Shown here: one piece after another, positions 35,480-47,054 of the stretch
Layout: each line of letters starts with the position of its first letter
How positions within the stretch are numbered: position 1 is the first letter of the stretch
From: Cynocephalus volans
Lineage: Eukaryota > Chordata > Mammalia > Dermoptera > Cynocephalidae
NCBI RefSeq assembly: GCF_027409185.1
Contig: NC_084472.1
Coordinates: 45,185,427-45,249,426, forward strand
Direction of reading: 5' to 3'
Length of the DNA: 64,000 nucleotides
Made by a program: the position numbers and the translations under genes
The notes under the pieces: generated by a model
Databases searched by the model: none
What the model was told of the DNA's origin: nothing
What the model saw: the letters and a program-made list of their open reading frames with translations, nothing else

Positions 35480-35695
35480 CCAGCTGTACCCACAAATAGC
35501 TGTGTGACCTTGGAGAGATTACGTACTCTCTCTGGACCTCAGTTTCTAGAACCAGCAAAGGGCAGTGATATTTGTCTTAATCATCACACACAGAGATGTT
35601 GTGAGGATCAAATAAAGAGATGGATTTGAAGGCATCCTGCAAAGGGCACAATGAAAGGTGTTTTCTCCTTATTCAGATACCAGGCAGCATTAAGC
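35480..35695 (+). mobile_element. MIR
   Basis: 'atagctgtgtgaccttggagagattacgtactctctctggacctcagtttct' then 'gagatgttgtgaggatcaaataaagagatgg' and 'gggcacaatgaaagg' match MIR in plus orientation. Confidence 0.8.
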
Positions 35696-36086
35696 TTTTA
35701 TTAAGTGCTTTCACAGCCCCCTCACCCCCAGTTCCATTAAAATCAACTCAGAATTCTCCAAGGGATGATTTAGCTTCTTGATTGTCCAGAAGCCCGACTT
35801 CACCCTTTCTTTTACTGGCTGATCTGGGGTGATTTTCCAGAATGTAAACAGCCCCCAAGTTGTAAACAAGTTCAAGTTGATCAATTCCAGGGCAGAAGGT
35901 GGTGGGGGGTTGGGTTGAACTAATCCCAACCTGAGGATGTGAAGCTATGAAGTCTCAGGAGGTTTTAGCCGTCCTTGCAGTGCTGTCTTCCAATACCGTG
36001 TGTGGGCAGTGATTACAGAGATTCTGTCTTGGGCCAGGACTAATTACACCGGTACTGGTGCTCTGGGCAGTGTTTCTCAAAGGGGG
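35696..36086. other. Intergenic DNA, nothing recognised
   Basis: No gene or confident repeat seen. Confidence 0.5.
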
Positions 36087-36507
36087 TGTAGTAGATTGAA
36101 TTATGTCCCCCCAAAACTCACTGAAGCTTGAATTGCCTCCCAAGTCTTATGTGTTAGAAACTTGGTCCCCACAGTGACTGTTAAGCGGGTGGGAAATCCT
36201 GTTATGGCAGTTGAAAGGTGGAGCCTTGAAGAGGTGATTGGATTGTAGGACCAGGCCATAGTGAATGGATTAAAAATGGTGGTCAGAGTGTGGTTCTCAG
36301 GGCTTTAAAAGGAGAGGAGAGTCTATCTTTCTTCTGCTCTCTCTGCTTCCACCATCTTGCAGTGTGAGACCCCTGGGTCACTGTTGCCACCACCAGATGT
36401 ACTTTGGACCTCCCAGCCTCAGAAACTGTAAGCAATAAATTTTGTCTTTCTTTATAAATTACCCAGTCTCAGGTATTCTGTTATAGCAACACAAATGGAC
36501 TATAACA
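36087..36507 (+). mobile_element. MaLR (MLT1/MST-like) solo LTR
   Basis: Starts TGTAGTAGATTGAATTATG and ends GGACTATAACA, the typical ends of ERVL-MaLR LTRs. It contains 'gaggtgattggattgtagga', 'gtggttctcagggctttaaaaggagaggag', 'cttccaccatcttgcagtgtgag', AATAAA at 36436-36441 and 'aaattacccagtctcaggtattctgttatagcaacacaaatgg'. The full order of LTR segments is present with no internal region. Confidence 0.85.
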
Positions 36508-37084
36508 GTGGGTTGGCTTGAGATACTCAATGACAGAGGGTCTGTTCCCCGGTCACCACCCTTTGGGAGCTGCCACATCTGCGTACTGCCTCATCCTCTT
36601 GCAGGTGACTGGGGAGTGGTTAGCCTTTGAAAAGTGCTGAGAAGCCCCACAATGAAGAAGACTGTATAACTTTAATTTGGTATGTCCCAAACTTACTTCA
36701 TCTTGAAACCCTAGCCCTTATTTCACCCCTAAGAGCTGCTACAGGATCAGGGGTGTCTGTGGAAGCAGCGTGGGTCACATGCTGTACAGAATTTGACAGC
36801 AGCAGCTTGGATTATTTAGGATCAGCCTTGCGCTGGGAAATCCAGGCCTCCGGGTCTCAGTGGAACATGTGACAGCCTCCAGTGGTAAGGAGCTTATGGT
36901 CTGGCCCAAGACACACAGCTGGGGGGTGGGGGATTCTCAACTGTGTGGGGTTGTCTCTGGCTGCGGGAAATCTCCTGGGGGTCGAGGGAGGGTTTGAAGG
37001 ACCCAAGAGATAGTCTGTCTGGGATGGAGGCAGGGGCTGCCGGGTGAGGTGGGTCCCTGTGCTGGGTGCAAGGTCTGGTGGTAA
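36508..37084. other. Repeat-poor DNA, nothing recognised
   Basis: No gene or confident repeat seen. Confidence 0.5.
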
Positions 37085-37300
37085 CAGAAGCTTTGCAGTT
37101 GGTCTGGCTGCCTGTCCAAGTCCTGCCTCCGCCTCAGAAGAGCCCTGTGAGGTTGGGCGAGTCCCTCCACTCTCTGTGTCTGACGTTTCTTATCTGAAAT
37201 GGAGATGGTAGTAATAGCACCTGCCTGGTCATATGTTTGGTGGAGCTCTGAATAAGGCCTGCCCAGGAGCAAACCTTCAGTACACAGCATGGATTATTTT
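37085..37300 (+). mobile_element. MIR
   Basis: 'gttggtctggctgcctgtccaagtcctgcctc', 'gaggttgggcgagtccctccactctctgtg', 'cttatctgaaatggagatggtagtaatagcacctgcctgg' matches MIR in plus orientation. Confidence 0.75.
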
Positions 37301-37639
37301 TATGCAAATCCCCTTTTCTTTCTCGCTCAAGGTTAAAGCTGCTTCCTCCTCAGGTGCCTGCCTGGGATACTGGAGTCAGTCCACTGGGGGCAGCTGAGGG
37401 AGGCGCCACTTTGGAAACAAGTGCTCAGTGTGGCCAGGAAACAGGCGCGGGGCCAGGGTTCCCCCATCTTGTCCCGAATTGCCCAGCTGTCCTCACAGCA
37501 CTCACACTGGTCTGCTTCAGGTCAACTCTGTTGCTCCAAGGTGCTGCCTAGGGGTGGGGCGGGGGTGGGGGAGATGGAGCAGCCTCCCCTGGGTGGCCTG
37601 GCAGAGCCTCTCACAAAAGGCGAACTGGCTGGACAGGCT

Positions 37640-37641
37640 TA

Positions 37642-37672
<31 letters not shown>

Positions 37673-37699
37673 TACACACACACACACACACACACACAG
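37640..37699 (+). repeat. (CA)n microsatellite
   Basis: An almost pure CA repeat of about 60 bp, interrupted once near 37669-37674 (CTCACT). The overlapping frames with long Thr/His repeats (37421-37841) are produced by it. Confidence 0.97.
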
Positions 37700-40600
37700 T
37701 CACTCCCTGGGGCCCTTCACCATCCTGTGGCCCAGTGGCCCATGGAGAAGGATGCCAGCAGAGGTGGGAGGGCTCCTCATGTGGAATCCGGCACCGGCAG
37801 CTGGGGCAGGAGGCTCTGAAGGGGCCCCAAGGCCCTGTTGACCAGAATATTCTCTTCTAAGTGTGCAGAATTCTACGGTTAGAAAGAATCTTTGGATTAA
37901 AACCATTGGGCCTTCAGATAGGTCCTCTATGTGCAAATCATACCCCAGGGCAGGGGAGGGGTGTGGCACTTATCACTACAGCTTTTGGGACTTGGACTAA
38001 CAGGATGTGGGTGAATAAATGCTGATGAATGGCGGACAAGAGTCAGAGATGTGGAGGTCCAAGAGGACAGAGCTAGGTGGAAGGGCCCCACTGGGGGCCA
38101 GGTGACACCCCAAGACTGGAAGGGGCTACTGCAGGTGGGGCGGCATCAAAGCCTTCCCCACCCATCCCCTCTGGAGCTATGTCTAGAGTTGGGAAGCCAG
38201 CACTGGCATTCTGGCTGTGACATTATTTCATGGTAAAAGCTTGATCCTGCTGATGGAAGGTAAGAGCCCCCCATGGATAAACTGAGGCAGCAGTTCAGAC
38301 CCTCGTTAGGGCTGGCCCACCATGCTCTATGGCTTCAGCAGTGCTCACTTTAACTCTCAGTTTTCTGGTTCTTTGTTGCCAGAAGTGCCCCTGTCAGTGA
38401 TGCACCAAAAAGCCCCGCGGGAACTGAGGGTGGGGGTGAGCAGAGGCCACCACCAGCAGATCATGGTGGTGGTGATGGTGGTGGTGCCTGCAGCCCCCGC
38501 CAAAGGCAAGGTGGCCTCAGGTGGGCTTGGCAGGGGGTGCCGGGCTCTGGGGGCACTGTGGGCAGGCTCAGGTTTCCCTGGTAAGTGGTGGCCCGAGCCT
38601 GGTGGCCAATCTCAGAGCGGCTCCATGTCCAGGGCCTGCCCTTGTCCCCGCCCGCCGACGGCCCGGTGCGGCCGACACCAGAATGCTGAGAAAGGCACAG
38701 GACGGGGCACAGCTGTCATCCCTCAGCCTCACCCCACATGGGGCAGATGAGGCCTCTGCAGGCCACGGAACCCATGTCATGCGCGCCCTCCGAACTCCAA
38801 GGGCTCTGAGCCCCCGGGATGCTGAAGGCTGGGGTGTTTCCTGGGAGCCCCCCACTCTGCAGACCGACTCCTGCCTTCCTGGCTCCCTCCCATCCTCTTC
38901 AGCCCCTTCTGCACACCCCGCACCCCTTTCTCCTCAGCTCTGCTTCCTCCCCATCTCCGGCAAGTTAATTTAGGGCCTAGTATTTCCTTTCTCATTCTGT
39001 CCTAACCAAGGACAGATTTTTCCACATCCCTCCGCAATTCTCCCTTAGCCACCCAAGGGGATGGCCTTGTGATAATGGCAAATACCCTCTCCTGTTCTGG
39101 GGGCCCTGGAGGGGGTGGGGGCTGCTGTTGAGAGGCTCTTAACGCAGCTGTTCAGGAAACCCCAGGCTGGGAATGTGGCCACAAAGAAAAGGAGAGCCAC
39201 GTGAGGCGAGGTTGTCCTAGGCCTGACAGAAATCAGGATGACTATTCTGGGAAGCGTGAAAGGATCAGGTGAGTGTGGAAGTAGACGGGGTGTGCTGGGA
39301 GAGGGATGTCCAGGCTTGGAACGTTCTAGGAAGAGGGCCTTGGGAAGTTTTAGGAGTGAGGTCTCCTTAGATTCCTTTTAGGCACCTCTGGGCTCTATTT
39401 CAGTTTATTTTGCTTAGTTATAAAGAGCGTCCTGGGAGGTCAGCAGATGAGCTTTGAGAATTTACAAAACAATGAGAGAAAGAGACAAAACCACCCTGTG
39501 TGGGGCTCGACCTCTGGCCTGGCATCCAGCCTGTGGGGTGCGGGGAGGCTACCCCGTTTCCAGCCCATTAGTCAGGGCACCTGCTTTCTCGTCCAGCTCT
39601 TGGGCAAACCATTTCCCCCTCTGGGTCTCAGGGTTTTCAGCTGTAAGGTGAGGGTTAGGCCTTCCAGGCTTCAAATGATGGGATTCCATGTGGACGGCAA
39701 AGGGGGTCTCTAACACACCCCTCCTTGCCAGTCACAGCCTACGTGTCTGTGTACAGTTTTTCCTTCCTTTAGAATTAGCTAAACCCATAGGAGTGTTACT
39801 GATTGCTCTTCTCTCCGTTTTTGTTGCATGAAGATGCTCACTAGGTATGTGGGGTATGAGGCCTGGCACGATGCTCAGAACCAGAAAGTACAGAGTGAGA
39901 TGGGAGGAAGAGCCCTGGATTGAGCAGAACTGCTTCTTTGTGGGGCCTGGGTGCCCGCTGCGGGCACCTGGCCTTCCATCACCGGGCCTGTGTGTTCAAG
40001 GAGGGCTCTCGTCTCCTGGCTCTTCCCAGGGCAGGTATTCAGCCAGCCAGGGGACAGGGGACAGGCCATCGGGTGTTTCCTGGGCCTGCAGTGGGGAGGG
40101 AGTGGCTGCTGAGACCTGCACTGTACACACGCTCTGCAGATGGGGCAGCCAGGGGCACCAACCCGAACCCATCCAGGGGCCATGGGAGAGGTGCGAATGA
40201 GCCCCTCAGCTGGAGCGCGTGTGCAGGAGGGGTGGCTGAGGAGCCTGCAGCTGCGGTGTTGGGCACAGTGTTCCAGCCAGGAAACGAACATTCTTGGCCA
40301 TCAGGAGGAGCTCGAATCCTTTGGGGCTCATCTCAGAGCCCACCTCCTGGATGCAAACCTCTTCACAAGCAAAACAAAGCAAAACAAACAAACCCCAACA
40401 AACAAAACACCCTTCCTTATTTCCCAGCTGGACCTGACCTCTCCCTTCCCCGACTGGCAGAGCTCAGACATACAGCGTAGGCTTCTCTACCGTCTTGCAT
40501 TTAATCGTGTCAGGGCCTTTTCCATGGGCTTCCAGATAGGATACCTTCAGGGAAGGGACCTTCCAGAACTGTATAGGAGGCAAAGGAGCACCTTTGGAGG

Positions 40601-41140
40601 GATGTCTGTGGATTTGGTGGCCACATTTCTGTACTCCCAACCATGCTGCACACACCCCTCAGCCCCAGGCCCAGGCAGGTGACTTCTGTGTCCTGTCCCC
40701 GTTCAGTGGTTCTCAGTACATGTCAATGGAAACAATGTCTTTTCTCTGTGTCATCTGCTCAGCTCTCTCTCACTTCTGCTGGCCTCTTGAAGGACATTCA
40801 ACACACAGAGGCATTCCCTTTCTTGCCTCTATCCCAGGGGAAAATGATTCCCTCTGTTTCCTGCCTACACTGCTATCCGCTGCTTGTGACAAGGACATGA
40901 TAAGTCGTGGAAGAGCTGAGGGGCTTCTGTGAGGTCAGACATAATCAGGGATACTCAAGCAATTTGAATTTTCAGGACATTTTATTGCCTTCTGACTTTA
41001 TGAAGTTAGAGCTGTCCTGGTTCATCCATTCTCCCACGTTCTTTCTTTACCATCTCTATAACTGGATGCACCTGACTTAACTGAAGTCAAGCTCTTCAGA
41101 GAGGGTTCCCGTCACTTCTGTTGGGCAACTCAGGACAACT
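37700..41140. other. GC-rich, repeat-poor intergenic block
   Basis: Contains a short (GGT)n-type tract at about 38463-38488, a few CpGs at 38640-38690, a MIR fragment at about 39590-39690 ('ctcttgggcaaaccatttccccctctgggtctcag') and an AAC/AAAC-rich stretch at 40372-40410. Overlapping frames up to 186 codons occur on both strands, as expected in GC-rich DNA. None shows a domain, and different frames of the same strand are open over the same bases. Confidence 0.5.
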
Positions 41141-41144
41141 TTAA

Positions 41145-41480
41145 ACTGAATTCTTTTAACAGCTTAATTGAGGTATCATTAATATAAAAATGCACATATT
41201 TAATGTATACAATTTGATGAGTCTGGACATATGTAAACATTTGTGAAACCATCACCACAATCAAGGTGATAAATATACCCATCATCTCCAAGAGTTTCCT
41301 TGTGTCCCCCCGCCACCATTTTTTATTGTGATAAGAACACTTAATATGAGATCTACCCTCAACGCAATTTTTAATTACACAATACAGAATTATTGTATAC
41401 GTATTTTAAAACATAGTTATAAAGTAGTGCACTACAGCTTAAAATGCTTTTTTTCACCCCTCTTCACACTGAGAAAAGTG
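41145..41480 (-). mobile_element. Old L1 3' UTR, minus strand
   Basis: 'cagcttaattgaggtatcattaatataaaaatgcacatatttaatgtatacaatttgatgag', 'gtgaaaccatcaccacaatcaaggtgataaatataccc' and 'attgtgataagaacacttaatatgagatctaccctc' are diagnostic reversed L1 3' UTR phrases. Confidence 0.8.
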
Positions 41481-43615
41481 TAAACATTTCTGGTCTTAAG
41501 AATATTTCTGTTTTCACCCTGTACAACTGCCTGGTGAAAATAAGCTGCCTGGCACCCACGTAAAGAGGCCTTCCTCCTGTTCATTCTAAAACTGCCTGTT
41601 AGTGTGTTCAGTGGCTAAACACAGCCACATCCTTCATAACGTGATCTGTCCCACTCGGGCATGATCTTTTCAGATGGAGGTCTGGTGTTCTCCGCGTACC
41701 ACGTGCAGTGAGAACAAGTCTGGTGGGCCCAGGCCCTGCTGGTGCTCACGCCCATGATGGACACACAGGAGCACATGGAAGAGAATCTGTCCCAGCTGGC
41801 AGACAGCCTCCTTTTGGGGCTGCGCAGATGTACGTGGTCGCAGGGCTCTGAGCTGGGAATGGAGACCAGAAAGGGTGATGACCTGACGTCGTTGGTAGAC
41901 GGTGAGACTGGGCATGCTGTTTGTTCTCTCCCGAAGATGCAGGTCCAGAGCCCTAGGTATGCCGTCTGACGAGGGTCCCAGCACCAGACACCTGGTCAGA
42001 CCAGGTACAAACACAGGCTGGCCTGGGATGGGAGTTCCCTTTCATCTGCACTGTGGGCCTCAGCTCCTGGGGACTTTGCTTTCTTTGCAACCTAGGAACG
42101 TAGTCTGAGGAATAACCCTGTGTGTGTAAGAGAGAGAATATCCAGCACGGCGTGCTCTTGGTATCAGCATGTTCCCTCATTCTGTACTTTCTGATTTTAT
42201 CTTGTCTTGTATTACTCAAAAGGCTCCCAAGAGGTAACACGTTCAAAGTACGGGTTTGGATTTTACTTCCGCCAGTGCCCCTGGTTTCTCCAACAGGCTC
42301 AGGCTTCTGGAATGTGTCTGCATGTTGGCTGTGCTGAGACTAGACCCACGCTTGGCTTTGGAGGACCTTATCTCCTGACTTCCTCTGCTCTAACTTATTG
42401 GCACATGGTGGAATTGTGGGGAGGGCAGGCATAGCGGAGCACAGACTGGTGGGATGTGGCCTCCATGCTGGCCGTGTTCCTGGAAAGTTTTATACCCGTC
42501 CACTGCTGTTTCTTTGCTGAGGCTCTCACAGCACAGGCACTAGAGTATATAAGCAGAGGCTGTGGCAGGGTTCCTGTCCCTGGAGCCTGGTGGCTCCTTG
42601 GGGAAGGCAGGCGAGGTGCAGGACACGTATCTCCCCACTTGCCTTTGCTCCCCATATCCCTCAGATCTCACTGGTTGTGGCTCCCAGTCAGGTGATGTCC
42701 GAGGAAGTGGGGAGGGGGCGGGCAGGCAGCTTCTGCAGCCCTGGCTGCTGGAGGTGAGCAGCTGGGGAAAGGAAGAGAAGCTCCGGGCTCCAGGAGTTCA
42801 TGAGGGCAGAGTGCGGGGAGAACCACGACGTTGCCTCATCTTCTCTGCTGCTCCAGACTGTGTCCCCAGCTGTCTCTCCCTGTGCCCTCAGCTGGTGTGG
42901 CCATGGGCAGGGGCTGTCCTCCTTTCCCCTGGTGCTCAGCACCTCAGGGAGGGCCTGTGGTCTTTTACTAGCTCACAGGCTGTGTCCCACCGGATTCCCT
43001 AGCTCTAGGGGCTTTGCATCTTCTGTATTTTCACTGAGGAGATAAAAGGGCAGCATCTTTAGCCAAGGGGCATTGGGACATTGGCCAGGAGGTGGCACAT
43101 TTGCTCCCCACCTGCCGCCCTGTGTTTGTTTACTGCTCACTGCTTCTCGCCCTTCCTCAATTCCTAGGAAGTGGGAAGGACTGAGCGTTAGGCCAACTTT
43201 GCTGCGGGACGCCTCTTGGAGATGCTGTTGAGGAAGAGATGGAGGCAGCACGAGCCTGGGGCGCCACCTAGGGGAAGAGCTGTGTCCCTGGGCTCATCAC
43301 TTGTCCAAGTGGACTCACTCATCGCAAGTTTATGAAACTCCAGGATTCATGTTAAAAATAAAAAAACAGGATGGACAGAAAGGGAGAGGAGAGTCATTGT
43401 TCACTTTGTAAAAACAACTTCTCATTTACAAAGGCATTCCTTTAAAATGTACATAAATTCCCATCTTACATTTTAAGTTATTCAACTTAGTAAGTAATTT
43501 ACAAACTTTTTTTTTCCATGGAGGTGAAAGAAACAGCACTTATTGTTTAAAGTGAGGAAAGAATGGGGCCGCTCCCAAAAAGGGCAATATTGATATACTT
43601 TGTTTTATATATGAG
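41481..43615. other. Repeat-poor intergenic DNA, nothing recognised
   Basis: Frames up to 146 codons (42562-43002) were inspected. They have no recognisable domain and overlap other open frames on both strands. Confidence 0.5.
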
Positions 43616-43616
43616 A

Positions 43617-43692
43617 GTACTTCAAAAAGTTCGTGGAAAAATAAAATTCAAAGACAACACGAATTTTTTCACAAACTTTTTGAAGTATCCTT
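43617..43692. mobile_element. Short palindromic DNA transposon (MITE-like)
   Basis: The termini TACTTCAAAAAGTTCGTGG and the mirror CACAAACTTTTTGAAGTA are inverted repeats, giving a near-palindromic element of about 75 bp with TA at both edges, as expected for a mariner-type nonautonomous element. A second, more decayed copy lies at 54289-54360. Confidence 0.75.
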
Positions 43693-43799
43693 GTATTCTT
43701 CTTGTTATTTAAATTTTTCTTGAAGCGATAAAAATGAAAACCTAGACGTGTTAATAGAAGGAAAAACTAATCTTCATTCCTTGTTTGTATTCATCTAGG

Positions 43800-44610
43800 G
43801 TGGAGGCCACTCATTCTTGATCAAGTCCCATTTATAGGCCAATGACTCTCGGATCTCAATCTCCATCCCAAACTCTCTCCCAAACTCCAGACTCCTTCAC
43901 CCAAGTGGCTGCTCACCATTGCCACTTGGACATGTGAACTGGACTACTGATCGTCCCCGAAAACCTGTTCCACCTGCAGCTTTCTCTCTCTCGGGGGCTA
44001 AGACTCGTCCTTGACTCCTCTCTCTGCCAACTTGCAGCCAATCAATCCACCAGAAAATCTCAAGGCTCTGCCTAGAAATATGTCCAGAATCTGACTTCTC
44101 ACCACTCCCACTGCAGACTTCAGGATCTGAGATACCATTAGTTCTTGGCCTGGATCACTGCAATAGCATTCCAACTGGTCTCCCAGCTTCCAATTTTGCC
44201 CCTCTACAGTTTATTTCAACAGAACATCATTCAAATATAAGTTGGCTGATGGCTCCGCACTGTACTCAGAATAAAAGCCATAGTCCCTCCAGTGGCGTAC
44301 AGATGCTCTGCATGGTAAGCACCAGGGTGTTTCCCGGTCTCACCTCTGACCACTCCTCCAGCCTACTCCTGTCCAGCCACACTGGCCTGCTTGCTGCTCC
44401 CTGAACACACAGGCACACACTCCTGCACTGGCTATCTCCTCTCCTCTTCCCCCAGACACCTGAATGTCTACCTCTCACCTCTTCCAAATGTTTGCTGGAA
44501 TGTCAAGCACTCAATGAGGTCCACCCTGACCGACTACTTTATAATTCTCATACCTACCAACAATCCATACTCAAACAAGGTATTTGCTCAGCTCTCTTGA
44601 ACTTGAGGTA
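43800..44610 (+). mobile_element. L2 LINE fragment
   Basis: Plus-strand L2 text: 'ccaccagaaaatctcaaggctctgcctagaaatatgtccagaatctgacttctcaccactcccactgc', 'cctggatcactgcaatagcattccaactggtctccc', 'cactgtactcagaataaaagcc', 'cagccacactggcctgcttgctgctccctgaacac', 'cttccccc agacacctg', 'aatgaggtccaccctgacc'. This is a long, ordered match. Confidence 0.85.
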
Positions 44611-44629
44611 GAGTCACTGCCAAGTACTT

Positions 44630-44785
44630 TTGTCAATTAAAGTAGGGTGCCTTCATGTCCCAGTTTGCCTGAGGCAGTCCCAGTTTATACCTGTTGTCCC
44701 AGCAGAATTATTAATAGTGTCCCCTTTCACTTCTCAAGAGTGTCCTGGTTTGGATGACGAATTCTGTGGTCATCCTAGGGCAGAC
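44630..44785. mobile_element. Possible DNA-transposon relic, family unresolved
   Basis: 'gaggcagtcccagtttatacctgttgtcccagcagaattattaatagtgtcccctttcacttctcaagagtgtcctggtttggatga' resembles a mammal-wide nonautonomous DNA element I recall. Not verified. Confidence 0.4.
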
Positions 44786-45089
44786 TCTGATGCGTGTGGC
44801 CTTCTTCCCCAACTCTTCTCTCCAGCATGTAGTTAGGGTAAAAGTAAACTGCCCAGTTACACCATTGCTTTCTGCTGATCTCTAGGACCAGGCAACAAAC
44901 ACCTTTAGAATCTCCCCCAGTTCTCCACCCCTTCCCTTGCAAACACACAGGCACACGAGTGTGCATGGGCAGACACACAAACACACACACACTTCCATGA
45001 CAATCTATGCAGATAGAAGGGGGTAAATTATGTGAGAGTAGCTCCTCGTTCTGCTTCTGTATGATTCTGAGCAATTTTCTTTATGCTAC

Positions 45090-47050
45090 AATATCTTCAA
45101 ACATCATCTATCCATACATCCACTCATTTATCCACCCACTCATTCCCTCAACATTACTGTGCATTTACCCTGTGTCCAGCACGGTGCTAGGCACATGAAG
45201 TCTTTGCCCTCATACAGCTTACAGTCTAATGAGGGAACTAGCCAATAAACAGACTAATAAGTGAATACAAACTCAGAACAATTCCATAAAGGTCAGGGTA
45301 CTACAGTGGAGAGCCCTAGGGAGAGGAACTTGGGGCAAACAGAACCTGACTGAGGTTGGTCTGTCTGAGACTTGAAGGATGAGCAGGACCTTGGCCTGGG
45401 AAGGCAGGGGAAATAGCACTGCAGACAGAGGAAAGAAAATCTGCCAAAGCCCTACAGCTTGAAAGAGCATGGTGTGTGAGCAGGCCAAGAAAGACAGCAC
45501 GTCTGAAGAACCAGGAGCCAGAGGAGTGGTCTGAGATCAGGTTAGAGAGAAGCGGGGGCCAGGTGTGGAGGGCTGCCATGTATAAGCCACATAAGTAAGG
45601 AATCTGGGTTTTATTCCAAGGTGATAGAAAGGTATTTTAGGGATCTAAGCAGGGAGTGACCTCATATAATTTGTGTTTTAAAAGATGCCCCTGGTGGCTG
45701 CTTGGAGAATGACTGAAGCAAGAACGGTGGTAGGAGCCTTTAAAGGGTCTGTGGTTGGTAGTCCAGGCAGGAGATGCTGGTGGCTTAGACTACAGTGGTG
45801 GAGGTGGAGAGGACAAGTGGATGGATTTGAGATGTGTCCTGGAGAAAAAACTGATAAAACTTGTTAGACTAGACATGAGGGGTGATGGAAAGGGTAGAAT
45901 TGAGGGAAATGCCCAGATTTCCAACGTGAGCTACTGGCAATGAGAAGAGAAGAACCTGAAGGAGTTGGTTGAGTGGAGAATGATAAAAGTTGCTGCTTGG
46001 GGCATGTTTAAGATGAAGATGCCCCTGAGAAAGGTCAAGAGGGCAGTTAGCTATAGGAGTCTGAAGTTGGAGGAGAGACCAGTGGTGGGATGTCAGTGTG
46101 ATGGAATTTAGAATCGTGGGAATAGGGAAGAAACCTCCACAAACCCGAGGACCAATCCCGAGAAACTCTTTCAAGCTGAAGTCCAGCAGAGGAGCAGCTG
46201 TCAGAGAAGACCAGACAGAGTGGTCAGAGAGGCAGGGGGAAAACTAGAGACGCCAGAGACGTCAGTTCCAGGAGAAGGAGTGGTTAACTATGTCATGCGG
46301 TTTGGAGAAGTCCACTGAGATGGAGACAGAAGAGCTTCCACTAGCTCTTCCTGCCATCTTGGAGCCTGTGGAGGTCTGCTGGGAACAGGACTTCTAAGAC
46401 ACTGGGAGGCTAAATGTCTAAATGTCTGGATGGCTGGTCCAAGGCCATTTTTGCTGGCTATAAGCAGAGTCTCTGAAACCTAAGAAAGCACACAGCTCTT
46501 CATAAAATTGAAGGTGTTTATACCCGAGATAAAACTGAATTCTATTTGGGCAGGAGGGCTGGCTGGTTAGCTCACTTGGTTAGAGTGTGGTGCTAATAAC
46601 AGCAAGTTCCAGGGTTTGATCCCTGTACCAGCCAGCCCCACCCCTGCCAAATAAAACAAAATAAAAATAAATAAGTAAATAAACTATTTGGGCAGCAGAT
46701 GTGCTCATGTGTACAAAGCCAAAAACAACACAGTGATTCCTCCTGGTGGCAAGCCCAGCAATACCAGAGTACTATGGGGAAAGGCAACTAGTTCCCATGA
46801 AAACAATGGCATGATTTGTGCCAAAGCAACCTTCCTGGTGAGGCCACTGGACACAGAATCTGTGCAATGCTATACTCAAGGACTTAAACTCATGAAAAGT
46901 ATATAAATAAAAGTGGATTTAAAAAAAAAAAAAGACTTCACTAGAATTGGCAACATGAAGGTGATCAGTGTCATGAGCAAGAGAAGCGTGGGTGAAGTAG
47001 TGGCAGCAAATTAAGATGACAGTGGTTTGAAGAGTGAATAAACCAGTCAT
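45090..47050 (+). mobile_element. Ancient long repeat, class unresolved (segment B), split by a SINE
   Basis: Ordered text characteristic of one long mammal-wide repeat: 'gtgtccagcacggtgctaggcac', 'ctcatacagcttacagtctaatgaggg', 'gtaaggaatctgggttttattccaaggtgatag', 'gatctaagcagggagtgacc', 'agtccaggcaggagatgctggtggcttagac', 'gcatgtttaagatgaagatgcccctga', then after the SINE 'cactagaattggcaacatgaaggtgatcagtgtcatgagcaagag'. Class unknown to me. 15640-16340 has the same kind of text from the later part. Confidence 0.6.
46554..46683 (+). mobile_element. Monomeric tRNA-Ile-derived SINE (CYN-like)
   Basis: Flanked by target-site duplications CTATTTGGGCAG at 46542-46553 and 46684-46695. It has an A box TAGCTCACTTGG (46568-46579), a tRNA-Ile-like GTGGTGCTAATAAC anticodon region and a B box GGTTTGATCCC (46613-46623), then CCAGCCAGCC and an A-rich tail. 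It landed inside the ancient repeat. Confidence 0.9.
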
Positions 47051-47054
47051 AAAA

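Noticed and set aside
37421..37841. Frames with Thr/His repeat tracts (132 and 137 codons)
   Set aside because: They simply translate the CA microsatellite at 37640-37699.
39847..40682. Overlapping open frames of 117-186 codons on both strands
   Set aside because: GC-rich DNA naturally gives long frames. Several frames are open over the same bases and none shows a domain, signal peptide or splice evidence.
46554..46683. Possible functional tRNA-Ile gene
   Set aside because: The A and B boxes are present, but the cloverleaf has decayed and an A-rich tail and target-site duplications follow, so it is a SINE.
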